A stretch of 13,693 nt of DNA from DATKEK01 sp035512195 (lineage in GTDB: Bacteria > Pseudomonadota > Gammaproteobacteria > Burkholderiales > Eutrophovitaceae). Of this stretch, positions 1-7,297 are shown piece after piece. Location of the stretch: NCBI GenBank assembly GCA_035512195.1, contig DATKEK010000387.1, positions 1 through 13,693 on the forward strand. The letters are read 5' to 3'. The notes below the pieces were generated by a model. It saw only the letters and a list, made by a program, of their open reading frames with translations. It had not been told where the DNA came from and did not search any database. Each line of letters starts with the position of its first letter. The first letter of the stretch is position 1. The translations under genes and the position numbers were made by a program.

Positions 1-1794
1 TCCTACTACGACTATTACCAGCCGGAAGCCTACGTGCCTTCGCGCGACCTGTTCATCGAGAAAGACTCGAGCATCAACGAGCATATCGAGCAGATGCGCC
101 TGTCGGCGACCAAGTCCCTGCTCGAGCGCGAGGACAGTGTAATCGTAGCCACCGTTTCGGCGATCTACGGCATCGGCGACCCGGTCGATTACCACGGCAT
201 GATTCTGCATCTGCGCGAGAACGAGAAGGCGGGGCAGAGAACCGTGATTTCGCGTCTGGCGGAAATGCAGTATCAGCGCAACGAAATGGACTTCCGCCGC
301 GGGACTTTCAGGGTGCGCGGCGATGTAATCGACATCTTCCCGGCCGAGAACTCCGAACTGGCGTTGCGGGTTTCATTGTTCGATGACGAGGTCGAGCAAC
401 TTTCGTTGTTCGATCCGCTGACCGGGCAAATCGTGCAGCGGATCCCGCGCTTTACAGTCTATCCATCCAGTCACTATGTCACGCCGCGAGCGACCACGCT
501 GCGAGCGATCGAAGCGATAAAGATCGAGCTTGCGGCGCGTATCGAGCACTTCCAGAATCACGGGAAGCTGCTGGAGGCGCAGCGTATCGAGCAGCGCACG
601 CGTTTCGATCTGGAAATGCTGAACGAGCTTGGGTTCTGCAAGGGCATCGAGAACTACTCGCGGCATCTTTCCGGCCGCCAGCCGGGCGAGCCGCCGCCGA
701 CGCTGCTGGATTACCTGCCGCGCAATGCGCTGATGATCATCGACGAGAGCCACGTGACCGTTCCGCAGATCGGCGGCATGTACCGCGGGGACCGTGCGCG
801 CAAGGAGAACCTGGTGGAGTATGGTTTCCGGCTGCCTTCCGCGCTTGACAACAGGCCGCTGCGTTTCGACGAATTCGAAGGGATCATGCCGCAAACGGTG
901 TTCGTGTCCGCCACTCCGGCGAATTACGAGCAGGAGCACCAGGCGCAAGTGGTGGAGCAGGTGGTGCGGCCCACCGGGCTGGTCGATCCGGAGATCGACG
1001 TGCGTCCGGCGTCCAACCAAGTGGACGACCTGCTGTCGGAGATCGGCGCGCGTGTAGCGCGCGAAGAACGGGTGCTGGTCACTACGCTGACCAAACGCAT
1101 GGCGGAAGATCTGACTGAGTATCTGTCGGAGCACGGCGTCAAGGTGCGCTATCTGCACTCCGACATCGATACGGTGGAGCGGGTGGAGATCATCCGCGAT
1201 CTGCGGCTGGGAAAGTTCGACGTGCTTGTCGGCATCAACCTGCTGCGCGAAGGGCTCGATCTGCCCGAGGTGTCGCTGGTCGCCATCCTGGACGCGGATA
1301 AGGAGGGGTTTCTGCGTTCCGAGCGTTCCCTGATCCAGACCATCGGCCGCGCGGCCCGGCACATCAACGGCACCGCGATCCTGTACGCGGACAGGGTCAC
1401 CGACTCGATGAAGCGCGCATTGGCGGAAACCGAACGCAGGCGCAACCGGCAGACTGCGTTCAACGAGGCACATGGAATTACGCCGAAGAGCGTATTCAAG
1501 CGCATCAAGGACATGATCGAGCGCGTGTACGAGCCGCAGTCAGCAGCGCAGGCGATGAAGGCGGCGCAGGTGCTGGCCGCCTATGAGTCGATGAGCGAGA
1601 AGGACCTGCTCAAGGAGCTGCGCCGGGTAGAGAAGGAAATGCTCGAAGCGGCCAGGAACCTCGAGTTCGAGCAGGCTGCGCAGCTGCGGGACCGGCTGAA
1701 GGAACTGAAGCAATTGTTGTTCGGCGTGGTCGAAGCGGACGGCGTGCCTGCGCACGCGGGTTCGGTGACTGCCGCCACTCGCCGTCGGGCATGA
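1..1794 (+). CDS. uvrB: UvrABC system protein B (5'-truncated by window edge)
   Basis: This is the DNA-damage-verifying helicase-like subunit of nucleotide excision repair, which receives DNA from UvrA and recruits UvrC. The reading frame is open from base 1, so 597 residues are visible of a protein usually near 670-680. About 90-95 N-terminal residues, including the Walker A loop, lie outside the window. The first visible residues are the tyrosine-rich beta-hairpin (SYYDYYQPEAYVP) that is inserted between DNA strands. In order, one then sees the DESH Walker B motif at 742-753, the helicase motif GINLLREGLDLPE at 1231-1269, motif VI QTIGRAARH at 1336-1362, and a C-terminal UVR domain (about 1606-1720) that contacts UvrC. 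No frameshift is seen. The stop TGA overlaps the next gene's ATG (ATGA at 1791-1794), which suggests translational coupling. Recognition is secure. Confidence 0.98.
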   Translation, partial: SYYDYYQPEAYVPSRDLFIEKDSSINEHIEQMRLSATKSLLEREDSVIVATVSAIYGIGDPVDYHGMILHLRENEKAGQRTVISRLAEMQYQRNEMDFRRGTFRVRGDVIDIFPAENSELALRVSLFDDEVEQLSLFDPLTGQIVQRIPRFTVYPSSHYVTPRATTLRAIEAIKIELAARIEHFQNHGKLLEAQRIEQRTRFDLEMLNELGFCKGIENYSRHLSGRQPGEPPPTLLDYLPRNALMIIDESHVTVPQIGGMYRGDRARKENLVEYGFRLPSALDNRPLRFDEFEGIMPQTVFVSATPANYEQEHQAQVVEQVVRPTGLVDPEIDVRPASNQVDDLLSEIGARVAREERVLVTTLTKRMAEDLTEYLSEHGVKVRYLHSDIDTVERVEIIRDLRLGKFDVLVGINLLREGLDLPEVSLVAILDADKEGFLRSERSLIQTIGRAARHINGTAILYADRVTDSMKRALAETERRRNRQTAFNEAHGITPKSVFKRIKDMIERVYEPQSAAQAMKAAQVLAAYESMSEKDLLKELRRVEKEMLEAARNLEFEQAAQLRDRLKELKQLLFGVVEADGVPAHAGSVTAATRRRA

Positions 1795-2294
1795 ACTCTG
1801 CACAGAACAGCATGCCTGCGCTGAAGGTGATGTTCGTTTGCACCGGCAATATCTGCCGTTCACCGACCGCCGAGGCCGTGATGCGCGGAATGCTGAACTC
1901 GGAGAGACTGCAGGACAGCGTACGGGTCGGCTCCGCGGGTACGCACGACTATCATGTCGGGGAGAAACCGGACCGCCGATCGGTGGCCGCGGCCGCCCGG
2001 CGGGGCTACGACCTGACGGTCATTCGCGCGCGCCAGATTTCCCCGCAGGATCTGCGCGATTGCGACTACGTTCTGGCAATGGATCGCGGCCACCTGGCGC
2101 ACCTGCGGTCCCTGGCGCGCGCAGAGTTCAGGGCGGAACTGCGGCTATTCCTCGATTACAGTACCGCACGCCCGGGCGGCGACGTGCCGGATCCGTATTA
2201 CGGGGGCGAGCAGGGGTTCGAGGCGGTGCTGGATCTGATCGAGGATGGGGCACGTGGCGTGCTCGCCGACATAAAAAAAAGGCTCGGCATCTAG
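1791..2294 (+). CDS. low-molecular-weight protein tyrosine phosphatase
   Basis: This 167-residue protein is a cytoplasmic phosphatase of the LMW-PTP family, which removes phosphate from tyrosine (and sometimes arginine) residues. The signature P-loop CTGNICRS places the nucleophile at Cys17 and the phosphate-binding arginine at Arg23. The general-acid loop DPYYGG supplies Asp134. The length matches the family (150-170 residues). The first ATG overlaps the uvrB stop by 4 bases and has no clear ribosome binding site, so initiation is probably coupled to uvrB. An ATG at 1812 (MPALKV...) is an equally reasonable start, because most family members begin only a few residues before the P-loop strand. 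No tyrosine kinase or capsule gene is nearby, so the target is unknown. The last codons (a run of eight A then GGCTCGGC) double as the terminator of the convergent rne gene. Confidence 0.93.
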   Translation: MNSAQNSMPALKVMFVCTGNICRSPTAEAVMRGMLNSERLQDSVRVGSAGTHDYHVGEKPDRRSVAAAARRGYDLTVIRARQISPQDLRDCDYVLAMDRGHLAHLRSLARAEFRAELRLFLDYSTARPGGDVPDPYYGGEQGFEAVLDLIEDGARGVLADIKKRLGI

Positions 2295-2302
2295 CCGAGC
2301 CT
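2273..2302 (-). terminator. intrinsic terminator of rne, embedded in the phosphatase coding end
   Basis: Read on the minus strand, a perfect 8-bp GC-rich stem (GGCTCGGC 2281-2288 paired with GCCGAGCC 2294-2301, 5-base loop) is followed at once by eight U residues (bases 2280 to 2273). It lies 42 bases past the rne stop codon. In the plus direction the same stem is followed only by TCTTCACCCC, so termination of the uvrB/phosphatase transcript would be weaker. The A tract and left arm encode the final phosphatase codons (I-K-K-R-L-G-I-stop). Confidence 0.88.
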
Positions 2303-2343
2303 CTTCACCCCAAAATTTTCTGCAGGAACTTTCCGGGGCCGGC

Positions 2344-4983
2344 TCAGGCCGACTCCCTTTGCGCCGGCTCGTCGCCACGCGTCTCGATCTGCACCAGCGG
2401 TTCGTCAGGCACCGGCTGCTCGGGTGGCCGCGTGCGCCGCGGCTTCGGTGCCTGACTTTCATCGGCCGGTTGGTCCTTGACCTGCGCCAGCTTCTCGGGC
2501 TGCGTCTCGATCAGCACCAGGTCGGATGGCAGCTCGATCGGCGGCATCTGCCAGGTTGGCACCTGGGTGTCCGGCGCCGGTTCGGCAGGGGGTTCTTCCG
2601 CCGTAGTACTCGCGATCTCGACAGGTCGTTCCGGCGCGGCTGACTGCGCCGGATGGGCCTGTCGTTCCTCTTCCACTCGCACCGGTTCCGGCGAAGGGTG
2701 CGTCTCGAATATCGGTTCGTCGGGCGGCAGCAACTCGGACTCGCTGGCCGGAACCGGCTTTGTTTCAGGCCTGACAGCCTCGGTCTGCGCTGCCGCAAGC
2801 GGCGTCGGCTCCGGAGTCACTTCCCGCAATGACAGGGCGGTCAGGTCATCGGCAGGCGGTGTCCCCATGGCAGGCAGTTCGAGCGGAGCGGTCGGCACTG
2901 CGGACTGTAGTGGTGTCTGCGCATCGGGGCGGCGTTCGCCACGGCCGCGACGGCGGCGGCGACGGCCTCCGCGAGCCTCCGCGGAATCCTCGATTCGATC
3001 ACCCGGAAGGCGCTGCTCGATTGCCGCAGCCGGCGTGGTCTGCGCCTGCGGCTGCGGTACCTGCTGATCGCGATTCTGCGGGTGCGGTTGATGGCGCTCC
3101 GGCTGGCGACGGGAATCGCCGTTCTGCGGCCGTGGCGGGCGCTGATCGCGGCGACTGTCCTGGCGCGAACCGTCCCGCTGCTCGCCGCCGCGACTCCGGC
3201 CGTCCTTGCGATCGCCACGGTCGCGTCGCTTGTCGTCGCGGCCCGGTCTGCGCGGCTGCTGATCGCGCGGGCGTGTTCTGGCGGGTTGCTTTGGCTCTTC
3301 CGTACCGCGGGTCAGCCAGCCGAAGATCTTCTCGAGAATCGACGGCGCTTTCGGTTCTTCCCGGATCGGGGCGGGCTGAGTCGGCGTAATGCCCTGCACC
3401 GCGGCCTGCGGGCGCACCAGCTCGGGTTTCTGGCTCGGCAGGCCCTCGCCGGTTTCAGGCGGGACCTCAACCATCCTGTAGCTCGGTTGCGGTGCCGCCT
3501 GCTGATTCATTTCGTCGTGCCGCAGGCGGGTCACGGTGTAATTGGGCGTTTCCAGATGAATGTTCGGGATGAGGAGGAAGTTCACCTTCATCCGCTGCTC
3601 CATCTGCTCGAACTCGGCGCGTTTTTCGTTCAACAGGTAAGTGGCGACATCCACCGGGATCTGTGCCGTCACCGAGGCCGTGCCCTCTTTCATCGCCTCC
3701 TCCTGCAGGATGCGCAGGATGTGCAGCGCAGTGGACTCGATCGAGCGGATGTGGCCGGTGCCACTGCAGCGCGGGCAGGGTATGTGGCTGGTCTCGCCGA
3801 GCGAAGTCTGCAGCCGCTGGCGGGAAAGTTCGAGCAGCCCGAAACGCGAGATTTTGCCGGTTTGCACGCGTGCGCGATCGAACTTGAGCGCGTCGCGCAG
3901 CCGGTTCTCGACCTCGCGCTGGCTTTTCTGGATATCCATGTCGATGAAATCGATCACCACCAGTCCACCCAGGTCGCGCAGGCGTAACTGGCGGGCGATC
4001 TCGTCGGCCGCCTCCAGGTTGGTGCGAAGCGCGGTCTCTTCGATGTCGCTGCCGCGGGTCGAGCGCGCCGAATTGACGTCGATCGCGACCATCGCCTCGG
4101 TATGGTCGATGACCACCGAGCCGCCGGAAGGCAGGGGTACCTGACGCGAATAGGCGGTCTCGATCTGGTGCTCGATCTGAAAGCGCGAGAACAGCGGGAC
4201 ATCGTCGTTGTACAGCTTTACCCGGGTGACGTTGTGGGGCATCACATGGCCCATGAACTGCCGGGCCTGTTCAAAAATGCTCTCGGTGTCGATCAGGATT
4301 TCGCCGATGTCCTGATGGAAGTAATCGCGGATGGCGCGAATCACCAGGCTGCCTTCCTGGTAGATCAGGAAGGCGCCCTGCTGCTGTTTGGCGGCGCTTT
4401 CGATCGCCCGCCAGAGCTGCAGCAGGTAATTCAGATCCCAGTTGAGTTCCTCCGCGGTACGGCCGATTCCCGCGGTACGCGCGATCACACTCATGCCCGG
4501 GGGAATATCCAGCTGCCCGATGGTGTCGCGCAACTCGTTGCGTTCCTCGCCCTCGATGCGGCGCGAAACGCCGCCGCCGCGCGGGTTGTTCGGCATGAGT
4601 ACGAGGTAGCGCCCGGCGAGACTGACGAAGGTGGTGAGGGCGGCGCCTTTATTGCCGCGCTCGTCCTTGTCGACCTGGACGATGAGTTCCTGGCCTTCCT
4701 TCAGCGCATCCTGGATGCGCGTGCGCGTCGGATCGGCTTCCGGATTGCGGAAGAAAGCCCGGCTGACTTCCTTGAAAGGCAGAAACCCGTGTCGGTCCGC
4801 GCCATAGTCAATGAAGGCGGCCTCAAGGCTGGGTTCGATCCGGGTAACGATTCCCTTGTAGATATTGCTCTTGCGTTGCTCTTTACCGGTTGTCTCTATA
4901 TCAAGGTCGAGGAGTTTCTGTCCGTCGACTATTGCGACCCGCAGCTCTTCGGCATGGGTCGCGTTGAATAACATACGCTTCAT
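2344..4983 (-). CDS. rne: ribonuclease E
   Basis: This is the endonuclease that starts mRNA decay and matures rRNA and tRNA, and forms the scaffold of the RNA degradosome. The protein has 879 residues. Its N-terminal half aligns almost residue for residue with E. coli: start MKRMLFNATH, S1 domain about 35-120, catalytic Asp302 (AIDVNSARSTR) and Asp345 (VIDFIDMD), and the zinc link CPRC at Cys403/Cys406. From about 500 on it is low-complexity and probably disordered. A short amphipathic segment at 547-559 (PSILEKIFGWLTR) is a candidate membrane anchor. Arginine-rich RNA-binding stretches follow at about 568-630 and 671-685 (including six consecutive Arg), then a proline/glutamate-rich tail carrying LVxIET twice. 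An in-frame start at 5043 would add 20 residues that do not match the family. The chosen ATG at 4983 has GGGAG 8 bases upstream. A strong terminator follows the gene. Confidence 0.97.
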   Translation of the reverse strand: MKRMLFNATHAEELRVAIVDGQKLLDLDIETTGKEQRKSNIYKGIVTRIEPSLEAAFIDYGADRHGFLPFKEVSRAFFRNPEADPTRTRIQDALKEGQELIVQVDKDERGNKGAALTTFVSLAGRYLVLMPNNPRGGGVSRRIEGEERNELRDTIGQLDIPPGMSVIARTAGIGRTAEELNWDLNYLLQLWRAIESAAKQQQGAFLIYQEGSLVIRAIRDYFHQDIGEILIDTESIFEQARQFMGHVMPHNVTRVKLYNDDVPLFSRFQIEHQIETAYSRQVPLPSGGSVVIDHTEAMVAIDVNSARSTRGSDIEETALRTNLEAADEIARQLRLRDLGGLVVIDFIDMDIQKSQREVENRLRDALKFDRARVQTGKISRFGLLELSRQRLQTSLGETSHIPCPRCSGTGHIRSIESTALHILRILQEEAMKEGTASVTAQIPVDVATYLLNEKRAEFEQMEQRMKVNFLLIPNIHLETPNYTVTRLRHDEMNQQAAPQPSYRMVEVPPETGEGLPSQKPELVRPQAAVQGITPTQPAPIREEPKAPSILEKIFGWLTRGTEEPKQPARTRPRDQQPRRPGRDDKRRDRGDRKDGRSRGGEQRDGSRQDSRRDQRPPRPQNGDSRRQPERHQPHPQNRDQQVPQPQAQTTPAAAIEQRLPGDRIEDSAEARGGRRRRRRGRGERRPDAQTPLQSAVPTAPLELPAMGTPPADDLTALSLREVTPEPTPLAAAQTEAVRPETKPVPASESELLPPDEPIFETHPSPEPVRVEEERQAHPAQSAAPERPVEIASTTAEEPPAEPAPDTQVPTWQMPPIELPSDLVLIETQPEKLAQVKDQPADESQAPKPRRTRPPEQPVPDEPLVQIETRGDEPAQRESA

Positions 4984-4990
4984 TTCTTGT

Positions 4991-4996
4991 TCTCCC
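4991..4996 (-). promoter_or_regulatory. rne ribosome binding site that decides the start
   Basis: On the minus strand GGGAGA stands 7 bases before the ATG at 4983-4981. No comparable Shine-Dalgarno sequence precedes the longer in-frame ATG at 5043-5041. The protein that begins here (MKRMLFNAT) matches the conserved RNase E N terminus. Confidence 0.8.
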
Positions 4997-5131
4997 ACGC
5001 TCACAGCGTCGGGGAGCACAAACCTCGAGGCGTCGGCACGCATACGCGCGCCATGCTGTCGTTCTGTCGTCTAGATTCTCATGCAGTGCGTGAAGGAGGA
5101 CGAAAGTCGGTAGCCCGAGGGTTGTCTCAAT

Positions 5132-5159
5132 AGGTCCTGCGAATCGGCCGCAGGGACCT
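5132..5159 (-). promoter_or_regulatory. hairpin in the rne 5' leader, possible autoregulatory element
   Basis: AGGTCCTGCG (5132-5141) pairs with CGCAGGGACCT (5149-5159): ten base pairs with one bulged base and a 7-base loop. It lies about 150-175 nt upstream of the rne start, inside the expected leader. E. coli rne carries leader hairpins that bind RNase E and lower rne mRNA level. Equating this stem with one of them is inference from position and strength, not from aligned sequence. Confidence 0.4.
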
Positions 5160-5339
5160 GGAATCCACTGTCGTAATGCGAGCGCGTAAGTCATTTACCA
5201 TCGCTACTTTTTCGGGTGAGCGAAGTTAACCCGGAATCTCGAGCAGTTGCTCTCGGTTGGTCCCTGGCGCCAAATGGCATTTATGTATGCGGCGCAACAA
5301 GTTACGGCCAGATCTGGAATGGCCACTCGATCGTGCAAG

Positions 5340-5369
5340 AGTATAAGCAAAATGAATGGGTTAAGTAAA
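5340..5369 (-). promoter_or_regulatory. candidate sigma-70 promoter of rne, overlapping the rluC start
   Basis: On the minus strand, -35 TTTACT (5369-5364, 4 of 6 consensus bases) and -10 TATACT (5345-5340, 5 of 6) are separated by 18 bases. Transcription would begin near 5333. The -35 hexamer falls on rluC codons 5-6 and the spacer covers the rluC ATG, so rne and rluC initiation would compete. It is the best minus-strand match I found between the two genes, but the -35 is imperfect. Confidence 0.4.
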
Positions 5370-6308
5370 GGATCGGCGACCTGGACGGAAATCGACGATG
5401 CGGCGCACGACCAGCGGATCGACAATTACCTGCTGAAAACGCTGAAAGGCGTGCCCAAGAGCCATGTCTACCGGATCCTGCGCAGCGGCCAGGTGCGGGT
5501 GAACAGCAGGCGGGTGGACGCCGATTATCGATTGCGCCAGGGGGACCGTGTGCGGATTCCTCCGGTGCGGGTGGCGACGCCCGGCACCAACAGGCGCCCG
5601 CCGGCCGGACCGGTAGCCCAAACACTGTTCGAGGACGAGTGGCTGCTCGCAATCGACAAGCCATCCGGGCTGGCGGTTCACGGGGGCAGCGGCGTCTCGT
5701 TCGGCGCGATCGAGGCCTTGCGGGCGGCGAGGCCGGAAGCCCGCTTTCTCGAACTGGTTCACCGCCTGGACCGCGACACCTCCGGCGTGCTGCTGCTTGC
5801 GAAAAAGCGCCCGGCACTGGTCGCCATGCATGCGCAATTGCGCGAGGGACGAGTCGACAAGCGTTATCTGGTGCTGGTGGCCGGCAACTGGAGCGAGGCC
5901 CGGCGCAAGGTGGTACTGCCGCTGCACAAGTTCGTCAATCGCAGCGGCGAGCGCAGGGTGGTGGTGGACGAGCAGGAAGGTGCGGCCGCCCATACGGTGT
6001 TTCGCCTGGTGCGGCACTTGGCGGGGTACACGCTGCTGGAAGCGGAACTGAAGACCGGCCGCACGCATCAGATACGCGTGCATCTTTCTCATCTGGGTTT
6101 TCCGATAGCCGGCGACGATAAATACGGCGACTTCGAGGCAAACAGGGCGCTGGCAAAGACCGGTCTGAAACGCATGTTCCTGCATGCGGCCTCGATGCGT
6201 TTCTCGCATCCCGCCGGCGGTGAGCGGGTGAGGATCGAAGCGCCGTTGCCGCCAGAGCTGGAACGCTTTCTGGCAGATCTGGCGCGGAATCCAGTCCAAT
6301 CGGCATGA
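5352..6308 (+). CDS. rluC: 23S rRNA pseudouridine synthase C
   Basis: RluC converts uridines to pseudouridine in 23S rRNA (positions 955, 2504 and 2580 in E. coli), around the peptidyl transferase centre. The 318-residue protein matches the E. coli length (319). It has an N-terminal S4 RNA-binding domain (about 20-75: QRIDNYLL...SGQVRVN) and an RluA-type catalytic domain with HRLDRDTSG (catalytic Asp140) and GRTHQIRVH (236-244). The reading frame stays open upstream to an ATG at 5247, but those 35 residues resemble no family N terminus. The ATG at 5352 gives the usual short lead into the S4 domain. Its Shine-Dalgarno is poor, so the start is likely but not certain. Divergence from rne is the conserved arrangement. 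The stop overlaps the next ATG (ATGA at 6305-6308). RluD-type activity is a less likely alternative, given the locus. Confidence 0.92.
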   Translation: MNGLSKGSATWTEIDDAAHDQRIDNYLLKTLKGVPKSHVYRILRSGQVRVNSRRVDADYRLRQGDRVRIPPVRVATPGTNRRPPAGPVAQTLFEDEWLLAIDKPSGLAVHGGSGVSFGAIEALRAARPEARFLELVHRLDRDTSGVLLLAKKRPALVAMHAQLREGRVDKRYLVLVAGNWSEARRKVVLPLHKFVNRSGERRVVVDEQEGAAAHTVFRLVRHLAGYTLLEAELKTGRTHQIRVHLSHLGFPIAGDDKYGDFEANRALAKTGLKRMFLHAASMRFSHPAGGERVRIEAPLPPELERFLADLARNPVQSA

Positions 6309-6961
6309 GGCGGAATTTCGATCTGCTGGTGTTCGACTGGGACGGCACGCTGGTCGATTCGGCGGCGCATATCGTCGGTTCCATCCAGGCCGCCTGCCGT
6401 GACCTCGATCTGCCGGTGCCGGAGGAGGCGCGCGCGCGCTATGTGATCGGCCTCGGACTGCAGGATGCGCTCGAGCATGTGCTGCCCGATCTGGTTGCGT
6501 CGCGCTACGCGGAGGTGGCGGAGCGTTACCGGATCCACTTTCTCGGCAGCGATCAGGGCTCCACACTTTTTCCGCAGGTAGCGGATGGAATCGCCCGGCT
6601 GGACGATGACGGCATCCTGCTGGCCGTGGCGACCGGCAAGAGCCGTCGAGGCCTGGACCGCTCCCTGCACGTGACCGGACTGACGCGCCGGTTCGCGGCC
6701 TCGCGCTGTGCCGACGAGGGGTTTCCGAAGCCGCATCCGGATATGCTCGAGCGACTGATGGACCTGCTTGGAGTTTCGCGCGAGCGCACACTGATGATCG
6801 GCGACACCACCCACGACCTCAACATGGCATGCAATGCAGGTACGGCCGCGGTTGCCGTGGCCTATGGCGCCCACCCACGGCCTGCACTTGAAGCGCTGTC
6901 GCCGTTGGCATGCGTCGATAGCTTTGGCGAGTTGCTGAAATGGCTGGACGAGAACGCCTGA
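6305..6961 (+). CDS. HAD-superfamily (subfamily IA) hydrolase, phosphoglycolate phosphatase-like
   Basis: This 218-residue cytoplasmic phosphatase belongs to the haloacid dehalogenase superfamily. Motif I FDWDGTLVDS gives the nucleophile Asp11 and acid/base Asp13. Motif II is Thr110 (AVATGK), motif III Lys142 (GFPKPHP), and motif IV GDTTHDLNMA gives the Mg-binding Asp167 and Asp171. A small helical cap (about 20-80) is of the Gph/PGMB type. The substrate cannot be read from sequence. Phosphoglycolate and other small sugar phosphates are typical for relatives, so no gene symbol is given. The gene begins within the rluC stop codon and runs 22 bases into the Rieske gene, so the three are probably translated as a coupled unit. 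A general housecleaning role is as likely as a dedicated one. Confidence 0.9.
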   Translation: MRRNFDLLVFDWDGTLVDSAAHIVGSIQAACRDLDLPVPEEARARYVIGLGLQDALEHVLPDLVASRYAEVAERYRIHFLGSDQGSTLFPQVADGIARLDDDGILLAVATGKSRRGLDRSLHVTGLTRRFAASRCADEGFPKPHPDMLERLMDLLGVSRERTLMIGDTTHDLNMACNAGTAAVAVAYGAHPRPALEALSPLACVDSFGELLKWLDENA

Positions 6962-7296
6962 TCTGCGCATCCGACGAGGTGATCGAGCGCGGCAGGGGCG
7001 TTCGCTTCACGCTCGAGCGCCCGGGCGGTACGGCGCCGGCATTCGTGATTCGTTACCGCGGCAGGGTCCACGCTTACCTGAACCGCTGCGCGCACGTGTC
7101 TGTCGAGCTGGACTGGGCGGAAGGCGAATTCTTCGATCTCTCCAGCCTATACTTGGTGTGCGCGACTCACGGCGCGGCGTATTACCCGGATTCAGGGCGC
7201 TGCGCGGGCGGGCCCTGCGCGGGAGCCGGGCTCAAGCCGCTCGAAATAGTAGAGCGTGAGGGTTGCGTGTATCTGATCGAACCCAAGGAAACGTGA
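6940..7296 (+). CDS. small stand-alone Rieske [2Fe-2S] protein
   Basis: This 118-residue soluble protein has a single Rieske fold. Box I Cys50-Ala-His52 and box II Cys74-Ala-Thr-His77 supply the two Cys and two His ligands of the cluster. It lacks the extra disulfide cysteines of cytochrome bc1 Rieske proteins, which points to a ferredoxin-like electron carrier. A further pair, Cys88 and Cys93 (RCAGGPC), sits just after box II. There is no signal peptide, transmembrane segment or oxygenase catalytic domain, so it is neither a bc1 subunit nor a ring-hydroxylating oxygenase alpha subunit. Its ATG lies inside the 3' end of the HAD gene (22-base overlap) with no clear Shine-Dalgarno, and its stop is one base before the sppA ATG. 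The electron partner is unknown: no reductase or oxygenase gene is in the window. Confidence 0.88.
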   Translation: MAGRERLICASDEVIERGRGVRFTLERPGGTAPAFVIRYRGRVHAYLNRCAHVSVELDWAEGEFFDLSSLYLVCATHGAAYYPDSGRCAGGPCAGAGLKPLEIVEREGCVYLIEPKET

Positions 7297-7297
7297 A

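Larger units (their letters stand above)
4984..5351. other. divergent rne/rluC intergenic region (rne leader)
   Basis: These 368 bases separate the divergent rne and rluC starts, and I see no protein gene in them. They would mostly be transcribed as the 5' leader of rne. If the promoter proposed at 5340-5369 is right, that leader is about 350 nt, similar to the roughly 360-nt leader known for E. coli rne, through which RNase E controls its own mRNA. A strong hairpin lies at 5132-5159. The best plus-strand promoter match for rluC (TTGGTC, 17 bases, TTTATG ending near 5285) is weak. Confidence 0.6.

Noticed and set aside
373..1473. 366-codon minus-strand open frame opposite uvrB
   Set aside because: It lies wholly inside a certain uvrB gene on the other strand, its translation shows no known motif and is rich in Arg, His and Gln, and long antisense frames are common in GC-rich genes.
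3082..4971. Two long plus-strand frames (301 and 289 codons) opposite rne
   Set aside because: Both are antisense shadows of conserved RNase E coding sequence, with no recognisable domain.
4981..5043. Longer rne with a start at 5043
   Set aside because: The 20 extra residues do not match the RNase E N terminus, whereas MKRMLFNAT with GGGAG upstream does.
5247..5351. Longer rluC with a start at 5247 or 5319
   Set aside because: The extra residues do not look like a family N terminus, neither ATG has a ribosome site, and the 318-residue form matches E. coli length.
5361..6791. 476-codon minus-strand frame opposite rluC and the HAD gene
   Set aside because: It crosses two well-supported genes in antisense and reads as Arg/Pro/Ala-rich low-complexity sequence typical of a GC-rich shadow.
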